Below, piece by piece: positions 17,604 through 28,585 of a stretch of DNA of 64,000 nucleotides. Within the stretch, counting starts at the first letter, position 1. Each line of letters opens with the position of its first letter. Where the stretch lies: NCBI GenBank assembly GCA_045805265.1, contig JBJMLO010000030.1, forward strand, positions 124,001-188,000. Reading direction: 5' to 3'. Both the position numbers and the translations under genes were made by a program. Source of the stretch: JBJMLO01 sp045805265 (GTDB lineage Bacteria > Actinomycetota > UBA4738 > JACQTL01). The notes below the pieces were generated by a model. The model did no database searches, was not told where the DNA came from, and was given only the letters and a program-made list of their open reading frames with translations.

Positions 17604-18794
17604 TCAGTCCTCCTTCTGGAGCACGGCGATGCCGGGCAGCTCGCGGCCCTCGAGAAACTCGAGCGAGGCGCCGCCCCCCGTCGACAGGTGGTCGAACGAC
17701 CCCTCGAGGCCCAGGCGCTTGACGGCGAGCAGCGAGTCGCCGCCCCCCACCACCGTGAGGGCCTTCGCGCCGGCGACCGCCATGGCCACCCCCCGGGTTC
17801 CCGAGGAGAAGGGCTCGAGCTCGAACACGCCCATCGGCCCGTTCCACAGGATCGTCCGGGCGTCGGCCAGCGTCCGGGCGAACTCCTCGACGGTGCGGGG
17901 CCCGATGTCGAGCCCCATCTGGTCGGCGGGGATGGCGTCGACGCCGACCGTCCGGCGGGCCGCCTCGACGGAGGCCTCGGCCGCGACCACGACGTCCTCG
18001 GGCAGCTGGAGCAAGGCCCCCCGGTCCGCGGCTCTCGCCTCGGCCTTCCGGACGTCGTCGAACCGGTCCTCCTCGACGAGGGACTTCCCGGTGGGCGTCC
18101 CGCCGGCGGCCAGGAACGTGAAGGCCATGGCGCCGCCGATGAGCAGCGCGTCGACCCGGTCGAGGAGGCCGGAGATCGCACCGAGCTTGTCGGACACCTT
18201 GGCCCCGCCGAGCACCGCGACATACGGCGCCTCTGGCCCCTCGAGGAGGCCCGACAGCACCTCCACCTCGCGCTGGAGCAGGCGGCCGGCCGCGCGCCGT
18301 TCGAACCGCGTGGCCAGGGCGTGCACGCTGGCGTGCGCCCGGTGGGCCGCGCCGAACGCGTCGTTCACGTAGACGTCGGCCAGTCCGGCGAGCGCATCGG
18401 CGAACGCGGGATCGTCCTTCGTCTCGCCGGGCTCGAACCGGAGGTTCTCCAACAGCACGACGTCGCCGGGCTCGACGTGCGAGCAGACCGCCTCGGCCTC
18501 CTCCCCCACCACGACGGACAGCGCGGCGGCGTCGCGTACCAGGAGCTCCTCCAGCCGGTCCGCCACCGGGGTCATTCGAAGGTCCTCGCGGACCTCTCCG
18601 TTCGGGCGGCCGAGGTGCGACCCCAGCACCAGGGCGGCGCCCCGGTCCAGCAGCTCGTTCAGCGTCGGCAGGGAGGCACGGATTCGCAGGTCGTCGGCCA
18701 CGCCGCCACCGGACAGGGGGACGTTGTAGTCGACCCGGACGAAGACGCGGGCGCCGGAGACGTCCCCCAGGTCGTCGAGGGTCCGCAGGGTCAT
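17604..18794 (-). CDS. pgk: Phosphoglycerate kinase
   Basis: 396 residues. N-terminal substrate site VFVRVDYNVPLSGGG, GSHLGRPNGE, the hinge and nucleotide site GGAKVSDKLGAI, NGPMGVFE and the C-terminal VVGGGDSLLAVKRL with HLSTGGGASLEFLEG. Transfers phosphate from 1,3-bisphosphoglycerate to ADP. The ATG at 18794 is 23 bp after gap and begins the conserved protein; the open frame runs upstream into gap but does not encode Pgk there. Confidence 0.97.
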   Translation of the reverse strand: MTLRTLDDLGDVSGARVFVRVDYNVPLSGGGVADDLRIRASLPTLNELLDRGAALVLGSHLGRPNGEVREDLRMTPVADRLEELLVRDAAALSVVVGEEAEAVCSHVEPGDVVLLENLRFEPGETKDDPAFADALAGLADVYVNDAFGAAHRAHASVHALATRFERRAAGRLLQREVEVLSGLLEGPEAPYVAVLGGAKVSDKLGAISGLLDRVDALLIGGAMAFTFLAAGGTPTGKSLVEEDRFDDVRKAEARAADRGALLQLPEDVVVAAEASVEAARRTVGVDAIPADQMGLDIGPRTVEEFARTLADARTILWNGPMGVFELEPFSSGTRGVAMAVAGAKALTVVGGGDSLLAVKRLGLEGSFDHLSTGGGASLEFLEGRELPGIAVLQKED

Positions 18795-18817
18795 CCGACC
18801 GAGCCCCCGGGAACCCC

Positions 18818-19825
18818 CTACAGCCTGCTGCCGACCATCTCGGTCAGCTGCACCAGGCGGTTCGAGTATCCCCACTCGTTGTCGTACCAGCCGATGACCT
18901 TCACCAGGCCGCCCACCGCCATGGTCGACAGCGCGTCGAACGTGCACGACGCCGGGCTCCCGACGACGTCGGAGGAGACGATCGGGTCCTCGGTGTAGAC
19001 GAGGATGCCCCGCAGCCGGTCGGACTCGGAGGCCTCGCGAAAGGCCGCGTTGATCTCCTCCTTCGTGGCCTCCTCCTTCAGGACGCACACCAGGTCGGTC
19101 ACCGAGCCGTCCGGCACGGGAACCCGCATGGCCATGCCGTCGAGCAGCCCCTTGAGCTCGGGCATGACCAGGCCGGTGGCCCTCGCGGCGCCCGTCGAGG
19201 CGGGGACGATGTTGACCGCGGCCGCGCGGGCCCGCCGGAGGTCCTTGTGCGGGAGGTCCAGCAGGTTCTGGTCGTTCGTGTAGGCGTGCACCGTGGTCAT
19301 CAGGCCGCGCTCGATCCCGAAGCTATCCTCCAGGACCTTGGCCATGGGGACCACGCAGTTGGTGGTGCACGACGCGTTGGAGATGACGTTGTGGGTCGCC
19401 GGGTCGTACCCGTCGTCGTTCACGCCCAGGACGATCGTGATGTCCTCGCCCTTGGCCGGGGCGCTGATGACGACCTTCTCGGCGCCGGCCTCGATGTGGA
19501 GCTGGGCCTTCTCCCGGTCCGTGAACAGTCCGGTGGACTCCACGACGACCCGGGCCCCGAGCTCCTTCCACGGGAGGTCGGCGGGGTTCCGCTCGGCCAG
19601 CACCCGGATGTCGCTCCCGCCCACCGAGATGGCGTCGTCGGAGGCCGAGACCTCGGCGTCCAGCCTGCCGAAGATCGAGTCGTATTTCAGCAGGTGGGCG
19701 AGCGTCTTCGAGTCGGTGATGTCGTTCACCGCCACGATCTCCAGGTCAGCGCCCAGCCGGCGGGCTGCCCGGAGGAGGTTCCGGCCGATCCTTCCGAATC
19801 CGTTGATCCCGATCTTGACGGTCAC
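18818..19825 (-). CDS. gap: Glyceraldehyde-3-phosphate dehydrogenase, type I
   Basis: 335 residues. NAD-binding INGFGRIGRNLLRAA, catalytic Cys in SNASCTTNCVVPMAKV, His in TTVHAYTNDQNLLD, anion site TGAARATGLVMPELKG, and the C-terminal WYDNEWGYSNRLVQL. Oxidises glyceraldehyde 3-phosphate with phosphate and NAD. GTG at 19825 with GAGGAGG 9 nt upstream; the open frame extends 16 codons further without coding features. First gene of the four-gene glycolysis operon. Confidence 0.97.
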   Translation of the reverse strand: MTVKIGINGFGRIGRNLLRAARRLGADLEIVAVNDITDSKTLAHLLKYDSIFGRLDAEVSASDDAISVGGSDIRVLAERNPADLPWKELGARVVVESTGLFTDREKAQLHIEAGAEKVVISAPAKGEDITIVLGVNDDGYDPATHNVISNASCTTNCVVPMAKVLEDSFGIERGLMTTVHAYTNDQNLLDLPHKDLRRARAAAVNIVPASTGAARATGLVMPELKGLLDGMAMRVPVPDGSVTDLVCVLKEEATKEEINAAFREASESDRLRGILVYTEDPIVSSDVVGSPASCTFDALSTMAVGGLVKVIGWYDNEWGYSNRLVQLTEMVGSRL

Positions 19826-19919
19826 GTCGCTCGACCTCCTCGGTTCCCGGTGTGATCCGGCGGGCGCCTGCACCAGATCCTACCCGGGCGCGGCTGCGCG
19901 CCGGATGGTGCGGTCGGGA

Positions 19920-20915
19920 CTACGGCGGCGGGCTGCCCGGCGCGCTCCCGGCCGGGCTCAGGGTGGGCGAGGGCGGCGGGCTCAGGGTGGGGCTGGGGGG
20001 AGGCGACAGGCTCGGGCTCGGCTTGGGCGAGGGCGTCGGTGACGGCTTCGGCGAGGGCTTCGGGGAGGGTTTCGGGCTCGGCCGGGGGGACGGGCTCTGG
20101 TGCGTCGGCGGCGGCGCCGACGGCGACGGCGCGACGGTCGTGGGGGGGACGACGACGACGGGCGCCACCGTGGTGGGGGGCGGCGGCGATGGGCTCGGCG
20201 AGGGGCTCGGGCTGGGAGATGGCTTGTGGGTGTGGTGCGTCGATCGCACCGACTGCCGGGGCGTGGGCGGGAGACCGGCCGTCAGGCCTCCGGTGGGGGG
20301 AAGCGACAGGCTGGGCTGGGGAAGCGGCTCGGCCGCCACCACGGGCCTTCCCCTGCCGATGAGCAGGGCGAAGACCGCCACCGTGGCCACCACGGCCACC
20401 GAGGCGAGGAGGGCGAGCACACGCTCCCGCCGGTCGCGGAAGAGGGGGGGCCGAGGCGTGGCGCGATCGGGCGCCTCCCGGCGGGCTGCGATCCGCTCCG
20501 CCAGCGACGGCCGGACGGCCCTCGGCGTCGTGACCCGGGGGGCGCCGCGGCGGGCGACGACGCGCTGGACCACCGACATGCGCGCCGGACGGGCCAGGCG
20601 GGCGCCGCGCCGCAGCTCCCGCCGCCCTCGCCGCCGGGCCAGCCATCCCAGGCGCTCGATCCGGGGGGCCTCGACCTGGGAGCGGGCCTTCCGGCGGGCC
20701 CGCCAGGCGGCCACGGGGGCTCGGGGCGGGCGCGAAGGCCGGGCGTCGCGGCGCATGGCGCGGCGCTCCCGCCACCGGGCCAGCGGCGACCCCCCGGGAC
20801 GCTCGGGCCGGCGCGGGGATCCCGGGCCCGGGCCCATCTCCCGACGGATGTCCTTGCGGGCCCGCCACCTGGCGACGGGACCGGGGCGGCCAGAGTGGCG
20901 GTTGCCGAGCCTCAT
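19920..20915 (-). CDS. Arg-rich, single-pass membrane protein with long Pro/Ser tail
   Basis: 331 residues. Residues 1-160 are strongly basic and carry repeated Arg clusters (ARWRARKDIRRE, ARWRERRAMRRDARP, AAWRARRKARSQ, ARRRGRRELRRGARL), spaced like short tandem repeats. One hydrophobic segment follows (~166-187, VLALLASVAVVATVAVFALL). The remaining ~140 residues are low complexity: SPSPSPSP, PPTTVAPVVVVPPTTVAP and several KPSP and PPSPTLSP repeats, as in extended wall-spanning stalks. Probably a membrane anchor with a cytoplasmic nucleic-acid- or lipid-binding region. It occupies the place between rapZ and gap where yvcK and whiA usually lie. Family not recognised; frame continuity over ~1 kb supports a real gene. 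Confidence 0.65.
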   Translation of the reverse strand: MRLGNRHSGRPGPVARWRARKDIRREMGPGPGSPRRPERPGGSPLARWRERRAMRRDARPSRPPRAPVAAWRARRKARSQVEAPRIERLGWLARRRGRRELRRGARLARPARMSVVQRVVARRGAPRVTTPRAVRPSLAERIAARREAPDRATPRPPLFRDRRERVLALLASVAVVATVAVFALLIGRGRPVVAAEPLPQPSLSLPPTGGLTAGLPPTPRQSVRSTHHTHKPSPSPSPSPSPSPPPPTTVAPVVVVPPTTVAPSPSAPPPTHQSPSPRPSPKPSPKPSPKPSPTPSPKPSPSLSPPPSPTLSPPPSPTLSPAGSAPGSPPP

Positions 20916-20955
20916 CGGCCCGCACCCCGCCCTCGGCGGAACCCGTGCGCGGTGG

Positions 20956-22032
20956 TCACTCGGCCCGCTCCATGTCGCGGTGGTCGATCGCGATCGGCAG
21001 GCCCTGCTCGGCGAAGTGGGCGCCGATCGCCTCCGAGACCACCACCGAGCGGTGCCGGCCGCCGGTGCACCCGACGGCGACGGTCAGGTAGGACTTCCCC
21101 TCGGCAAGGTACCCGGGGACCACGAAGTCGAGCAGGTCGCGCAGCCGTTTCATGAACTCGCCGTAGGCCTCCTGCTGCGTCACGTAGCGGCGCACGCGGG
21201 CGTCGGTTCCCGGCAGCGGCCGGAGCCGCGGCACCCAGTGGGGGTTGGGCAGGAACCGGACGTCGAGCACGAGGTCGGCGTCGCGCGGGATCCCGTACTT
21301 GTAGCCGAACGACAGCACGGCGATCTGCATCTCCTGCCGCGGCTTCGCGTGGGCGAACGCGTCGCGGACCCGCTCCCGGAGCTCGTGGGGCGAAAGGCGG
21401 GAGGTGTCGATGATCAGGTCCGCGTCCCCGCGGAGGCTCTCCATCATCAGGCGCTCCTTGCGGATGCCCTCCACCACCCGGCCGGCCGCGGCCAGGGGGT
21501 GGCGGCGGCGCGTTCCCTCGAACCGATTGACCAGGTCGTCGTCCGACGCCTCGAGGTACATGATCCGGTACGGGATCTTCAGGCGGTGGAGCTCCTCCAA
21601 CCCGGTGGCCAGGTCCCGGAAGAACACCCCGCCGCGGACGTCGGCCACGATCGCGACCCGCTGCGGCCCGCCGCTCGACGCGGCCAGCTCGGCCATCTTC
21701 CCGATCAGCGCCGGCGGCAGGTTGTCGACGACGAAGTAGCCGAGGTCCTCCAGGCAGCGGGCCGCCTCGGACCGTCCGGCCCCCGACATCCCGGTGATGA
21801 TCGTGAAGTCCGGCCCCCCGGATGGCCGGGGATGGCCTTCGTGCACCTCGGGCGCCGCGATCGCCGTCGGGGCCTTCGCCGGGGGCGCCCCTGTGGCGCT
21901 GCGCGCCGGGGGGGCGCCGGAACCTGCGGTCGCGCCGTCCCCTCCGCCCGGCTGGGGACCGGAGGGCTCGGGACGCGCCTCGCCGGCCCCGGGGGCCCGT
22001 TCCTTCCCCTGTGTGCCGGGTGCCTGGGTCAT
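20956..22032 (-). CDS. rapZ: RapZ/YvcJ family RNase adapter-type nucleotide-binding protein
   Basis: 358 residues. Walker A-like ITGMSGAGRSEAARCLEDLG (Arg replaces the usual Lys), then GYFVVDNLPPALIG, VADVRGG, LEASDDDLVNRFEGTRRRHP, SFGYKYGIPRDADLVLDVRF and the C-terminal VAVGCTGGRHRSVVVSE, all RapZ hallmarks. In E. coli RapZ guides RNase E to a small RNA; in Gram-positives the function is less clear. The ATG overlaps the uvrC stop by 4 bp. A Pro/Gly/Ala-rich ~75-residue extension precedes the usual start and has no ATG inside it that would give a shorter protein. Confidence 0.95.
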   Translation of the reverse strand: MTQAPGTQGKERAPGAGEARPEPSGPQPGGGDGATAGSGAPPARSATGAPPAKAPTAIAAPEVHEGHPRPSGGPDFTIITGMSGAGRSEAARCLEDLGYFVVDNLPPALIGKMAELAASSGGPQRVAIVADVRGGVFFRDLATGLEELHRLKIPYRIMYLEASDDDLVNRFEGTRRRHPLAAAGRVVEGIRKERLMMESLRGDADLIIDTSRLSPHELRERVRDAFAHAKPRQEMQIAVLSFGYKYGIPRDADLVLDVRFLPNPHWVPRLRPLPGTDARVRRYVTQQEAYGEFMKRLRDLLDFVVPGYLAEGKSYLTVAVGCTGGRHRSVVVSEAIGAHFAEQGLPIAIDHRDMERAE

Positions 22033-23924
22033 GCCGTCTCCCTGGCGCCGGCGGGCGCCCGCAGGTGCTCCAGGATGGCCCTCGCCATGTCCGGGCCGAT
22101 GCCCGGCGTCTGGACGATCTCGCCCTCGGTGGCCTGGCGGAGCCGCGTGAGGGAGCCGAACCGCCGGAGCAGCGCCTTCTTCCTGGCCGGCCCGACGCCC
22201 GGCACCTCGTCGAGCGGCGAGGCCAGCGCGCGCTTCGCCCGCTTCTGCCGGTGGTACGTGATGGCGAACCGGTGCGCCTCGTCGCGGAGGTGCTGGAGCA
22301 CGAAGAGGGCCTCCGAGGTCCGGGGGATCCGCAGCGGATCGGGCTGCCCCGGGAGGTACACCTCCTCCAGTCGCTTGGCCAGCCCGACGGCCGGGATGTC
22401 CAGGCCGTGGTCCGCCAGGACCTTCTCGGCGACGCCCAGCTGGCCGCGCCCGCCGTCGACCACGATCAGCGCCGGCGGGTAGGCGAACCGGCGGTACCGG
22501 CGCCGGCCCTCGGCCGCGGCGTCGGTGCGCTCGGCCTGCTGGGCCTCCAGCATCCGGGTGAACCGCCGCCCGAGCATCTCCTCCATGCTGGCGAAGTCGT
22601 CCTGCCCCTGGACGCCCTTGATCTCGAACTTCCGGTAGTCGGTGCGCTTCGGCAGGCCGTCCTCGAAGACGACCATGCTGCCGACCTTGTCCGTCGGCCC
22701 CAGGTTCGAGATGTCGTAGCACTCGATCCGCAGGGGAGCCTGGTCCAGCCCGAGCGCGTCGCCCAGCTCCGCCAGGGCCCTCGACCGGGCGCCGAAGTCG
22801 CTCGCCCGCCGGAGCTTGTGCCGCTGGAAGGCCTCCCGGGCGTTCTGCCGGACCGTCTCGGCCAGCCGGCGCTTGGCCCCCCGCTCCGCGAACGCCAGGC
22901 GGACCCGGGACCCCCGGCGCTGCGACAGCCACGCCTCCAGGACGTCCGCATCCTCGGGCATGGCCGGCACCACGATCCGCGGCGGCACGTCCTCGCGTTC
23001 CATGTACAGCTGCTGCAGGAACGACGACACCAGGCCACCGGTGTCGAGGTCCTCCACCCGGTCCACGACCCACCCCTTGCGGCCCATCACCCGGCCCCGC
23101 CGGATCCAGAACGCCTGGAACGCGGCCTCGAGGTCGTCCTCCGCGATGCCGATCGCGTCGAGGTCCTCCTCGCGGGTGAGCACCATCTCCTGGTGCTCCA
23201 TGGCCTTCCGGGCGGCGTTCAGCTGGTCCCGGAGCTTGGCCGCGCGCTCGTATTCCTGGAGCTCGGCCGCGGTCTGCATGTCGCCCTTCAGCCTGGTGAG
23301 CACCGGCGCGTACTTCCCGGACAGGAAGTCGCCGAGCGACTCGACCTGGAGGCGGTACTCCTCCTCGGTGACGCCCGTCGCCTCCGGCACGCACGGGCCG
23401 GAGCACCGGCCGATGTCGTAGTACAGGCACGGCCGCCTGGCCCGGGCCCGCTGGTCGAAGAACGAGTTCGAGCACGTCCGCACCGGGAACACCCGGGTGA
23501 GCGCGTCGAGGGTCTCCCGGATGGCGTAGGCGTGCCCGAACGGCCCGAAGTACCGGACGCCCTTCTGCCGGGCCCCGCGCATCACCCGCGCCCGGGGCCA
23601 CTTCTCGCCCACGGTCAGCGCGAGGTAGGGGTAGGACTTGTCGTCGCGGTACCGGACGTTGAACCGCGGCCGGTGCGACTTGATCAGGTTGTACTCGAGC
23701 ATCAGCGCGTCGACCTCGGTCGCCGCGACGATCCACTCGACCTGCGCCGCCGCCTGCATCATGGCCTCGGTCCGGGCGTGCAGCGGCTTCGACCAGTAGG
23801 AGGTCACCCGCCGGCGGAGGGACTTGGCCTTGCCCACGTAGACCGTGCGACCGTCGGCGTCCCGGAACAGGTACGCGCCGGGCTCGTCGGGGATGCTCGA
23901 TGGAAGCGGGCGGGGGACGCTCAC
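22029..23924 (-). CDS. uvrC: Excinuclease ABC subunit C
   Basis: 631 residues. GIY-YIG nuclease domain (PDEPGAYLFRDADGRTVYVG, residues ~12-90), Cys cluster (CSNSFFDQ, RPCLYYDIGRCSGPC), UVR helix (~200-235, LQEYERAAKLRDQ), RNase H-like endonuclease domain with Asp in IECYDISNLGPTDKVGSMVV, then HRFAI-type HRFAITYHRQKR and C-terminal helix-hairpin-helix motifs. Makes both incisions around DNA lesions with UvrAB. GTG start 6 nt behind TACAAT. Translationally coupled to rapZ. Confidence 0.97.
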   Translation of the reverse strand: MSVPRPLPSSIPDEPGAYLFRDADGRTVYVGKAKSLRRRVTSYWSKPLHARTEAMMQAAAQVEWIVAATEVDALMLEYNLIKSHRPRFNVRYRDDKSYPYLALTVGEKWPRARVMRGARQKGVRYFGPFGHAYAIRETLDALTRVFPVRTCSNSFFDQRARARRPCLYYDIGRCSGPCVPEATGVTEEEYRLQVESLGDFLSGKYAPVLTRLKGDMQTAAELQEYERAAKLRDQLNAARKAMEHQEMVLTREEDLDAIGIAEDDLEAAFQAFWIRRGRVMGRKGWVVDRVEDLDTGGLVSSFLQQLYMEREDVPPRIVVPAMPEDADVLEAWLSQRRGSRVRLAFAERGAKRRLAETVRQNAREAFQRHKLRRASDFGARSRALAELGDALGLDQAPLRIECYDISNLGPTDKVGSMVVFEDGLPKRTDYRKFEIKGVQGQDDFASMEEMLGRRFTRMLEAQQAERTDAAAEGRRRYRRFAYPPALIVVDGGRGQLGVAEKVLADHGLDIPAVGLAKRLEEVYLPGQPDPLRIPRTSEALFVLQHLRDEAHRFAITYHRQKRAKRALASPLDEVPGVGPARKKALLRRFGSLTRLRQATEGEIVQTPGIGPDMARAILEHLRAPAGARETA

Positions 23925-23930
23925 CCCCCG

Positions 23931-23936
23931 ATTGTA
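23931..23936 (-). promoter_or_regulatory. -10 box TACAAT of uvrC, leaderless-type
   Basis: Minus-strand TACAAT with 6 nt (CGGGGG) to the GTG at 23924. The six G residues could be mistaken for a ribosome site but directly abut the start codon. Confidence 0.5.
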
Positions 23937-23970
23937 GGCGGGGGGTCGACCCCCGCCCGGGAACGCGGCG

Positions 23971-25575
23971 TTACTTCACGGTCAGGATCCCGTGCATCGG
24001 CCCGGGGTGCACTACGCAGTGAAAGTAATGGTCCCCCGGGCTCAGGCCGCTCACGTCGAACGTGTCGATCTTCGGGCCCTGGAATGGCGTGTCCTGGGCC
24101 ACTGGTGATCCGTTCGGGCCATCGGGCGACTCGAAGATCTGGACGTCGTGAGGCGCGCTGGGATCCTGGTTGTTGAAGCAGAGAGTGAAGTCGCCGCTAG
24201 ATGCCGTCACGGCGGTCGTCTGGAACCCGGCACCACCCGCACCGACGGGGGCGACGATCTCGACCGTGTCCTTCGGGCATTTCTGGCCACCGCCTCCGCC
24301 GGTCGCCGGCGGGCTGGCCGGGGTGGTCGGGGCCGGGAGCGCGTAGGCCCCGAGCTGCTCCGGGAAGATCCCGAGCTCGAGGTCCTGGGGCACGGTGGCG
24401 TACCAGGCCAGGTTGGCCTTGTGCTGCGGGTTCACCGCCATCGCCGGGGTGGAGCCGCCGTCCGTTCCCGGGGTGTCGACCTTCCCGAACTGCCCGCCGT
24501 TGGCGCTCGAGGCGAGGACCACGGAGCCGTCCTGCGGGTCGGCGTACGCGACGTAGGTCGTGCCGCCGGGGTCGGTGGCGACGGCCGTCCTGGTGCCGCG
24601 GGCGGGCGTCGACGTGGGTGCCGTGAAGGTGCCCACGGTTGATACGTTCCAGGTGGCCTGGGGGCCGGTCGCCCCGGCCTGGCGGACCTCGCCATCGGTC
24701 GTCTCGTACGCGACGTGGATCGAGCCGTCCTTGTCGACGGCCAGCGACGCGCCGTACGCCTTCGCGTCCTGCTGGACGGTCTGCGTGGACCACCCCGTAG
24801 CGCCGCGCGTCGCGAGGAACACGCTGCCGCCGGCGTTGGTGTAGGCGAGCACCGGCTCGTCGTTCACCATCGCGATGCCGGCCGTGATCGGAGCGCAGCC
24901 GCCCTGTCCGCAGGTTCCGAGGTCCCCGACCTTCTCGGTGGTCCACGTCTTGCCCTGGAGCGTGGCGGCCTGGAGGGTGAGCGGCACGCCGGTCAACCGT
25001 TCCTGCTGGACCCAGGCCACCCACGGGTTGCCCTTGGAGTCGACAGCCACGGCCGGCGAGGTGCCGTACTCCTGGGTCACAGTCTGGGGGTCGCCGAACG
25101 GAGCGGTATCGGTCGGCGCGGTGGCGAAGAAGACGCCGTGGACCTGGTTCCACACGACGTCCACGGCGCCCGTCGGGGCGACGGCGATGCCGGTGGTGCT
25201 GGACTCGTCCACCGGGATCTTGGCTCCGTTGGCCGAGCTGATGTCCGTCTGGACCACGAACCCGTGGCTGAAGATGCCGCCCTTCTCCGAGGCGGTGAGG
25301 ACCGCCGGCAGGGCTGGGGCGCTGGCCGACCGGGCGGGCGGGATCTCCCCCTTCTTGATCTTCTCCACCAGACCGATGTACGCGAGATGGGGGTTCCCGT
25401 CCTTGTCCAGCGCCAGCGAGACGCCGCGCCCGACGTCGTCCAGGAAGTCCACGGTCTGGGGCACGAACGAGGTCTTGACCGTCTCCGCTCCCGGGCTCTT
25501 CGAGCCACATGCGGCCAGCACCAGCCCCAGCACGAGCGCGACCGACCAGATCCTCTTCGTCACGGCGGCGGACAT
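23971..25575 (-). CDS. Lipoprotein with propeller-like repeats and C-terminal cupredoxin domain
   Basis: 534 residues, secreted. The signal peptide TKRIWSVALVLGLVLAACG ends in a lipobox. Residues ~45-400 carry repeats of the type VAVDSKGNPWVAWVQQ, LAVDKDGSIHVAYETTD and VATDPGGTTYVAYADP, spaced like beta-propeller blades. After a Thr/Pro/Gly linker, the last ~105 residues form a cupredoxin-like domain with all four type 1 copper ligands in order: His in SAPHDVQIF, then Cys, His and Met in YFHCVVHPGPMHG. I infer a membrane-anchored copper or electron-transfer protein. Start chosen at ATG 25575; a GTG four codons in is nearly equivalent. Confidence 0.8.
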   Translation of the reverse strand: MSAAVTKRIWSVALVLGLVLAACGSKSPGAETVKTSFVPQTVDFLDDVGRGVSLALDKDGNPHLAYIGLVEKIKKGEIPPARSASAPALPAVLTASEKGGIFSHGFVVQTDISSANGAKIPVDESSTTGIAVAPTGAVDVVWNQVHGVFFATAPTDTAPFGDPQTVTQEYGTSPAVAVDSKGNPWVAWVQQERLTGVPLTLQAATLQGKTWTTEKVGDLGTCGQGGCAPITAGIAMVNDEPVLAYTNAGGSVFLATRGATGWSTQTVQQDAKAYGASLAVDKDGSIHVAYETTDGEVRQAGATGPQATWNVSTVGTFTAPTSTPARGTRTAVATDPGGTTYVAYADPQDGSVVLASSANGGQFGKVDTPGTDGGSTPAMAVNPQHKANLAWYATVPQDLELGIFPEQLGAYALPAPTTPASPPATGGGGGQKCPKDTVEIVAPVGAGGAGFQTTAVTASSGDFTLCFNNQDPSAPHDVQIFESPDGPNGSPVAQDTPFQGPKIDTFDVSGLSPGDHYFHCVVHPGPMHGILTVK

Positions 25576-25631
25576 CCTAGCAATCACCCCGCTTCCGGAT
25601 GCCCGGAGGAGGGCACGCCCGTGGTGGCTCC

Positions 25632-28517
<2,886 letters not shown>

Positions 28518-28523
28518 GAGGCC

Positions 28524-28578
28524 ATTGTACGGGCCCTCGGCAACACGCCGGGAGCGCACCGGTCGGACCGCGTATCCT
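28524..28578. promoter_or_regulatory. Divergent leaderless-type promoters, uvrA and S9 peptidase
   Basis: Minus: TACAAT (28529-28524), 6 nt before the uvrA GTG. Plus: TATCCT (28573-28578), 7 nt before the ATG at 28586. Neither start has a ribosome site. No clear -35 for uvrA and no LexA-type GAAC-N4-GTTC palindrome in the gap. Confidence 0.5.
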
Positions 28579-28585
28579 GCGGTCG

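Noticed and set aside
19852..22482. 876-codon plus-strand frame over rapZ, uvrC and the Pro-rich gene
   Set aside because: Opposite strands hold recognisable RapZ and UvrC; the frame is a GC-driven shadow spanning several genes.
23961..23973. LexA-like box GAAC...GTTA near uvrC
   Set aside because: The spacing is five rather than four, the second half-site does not match, and it lies downstream of the propeller-cupredoxin stop rather than at the uvrC promoter.
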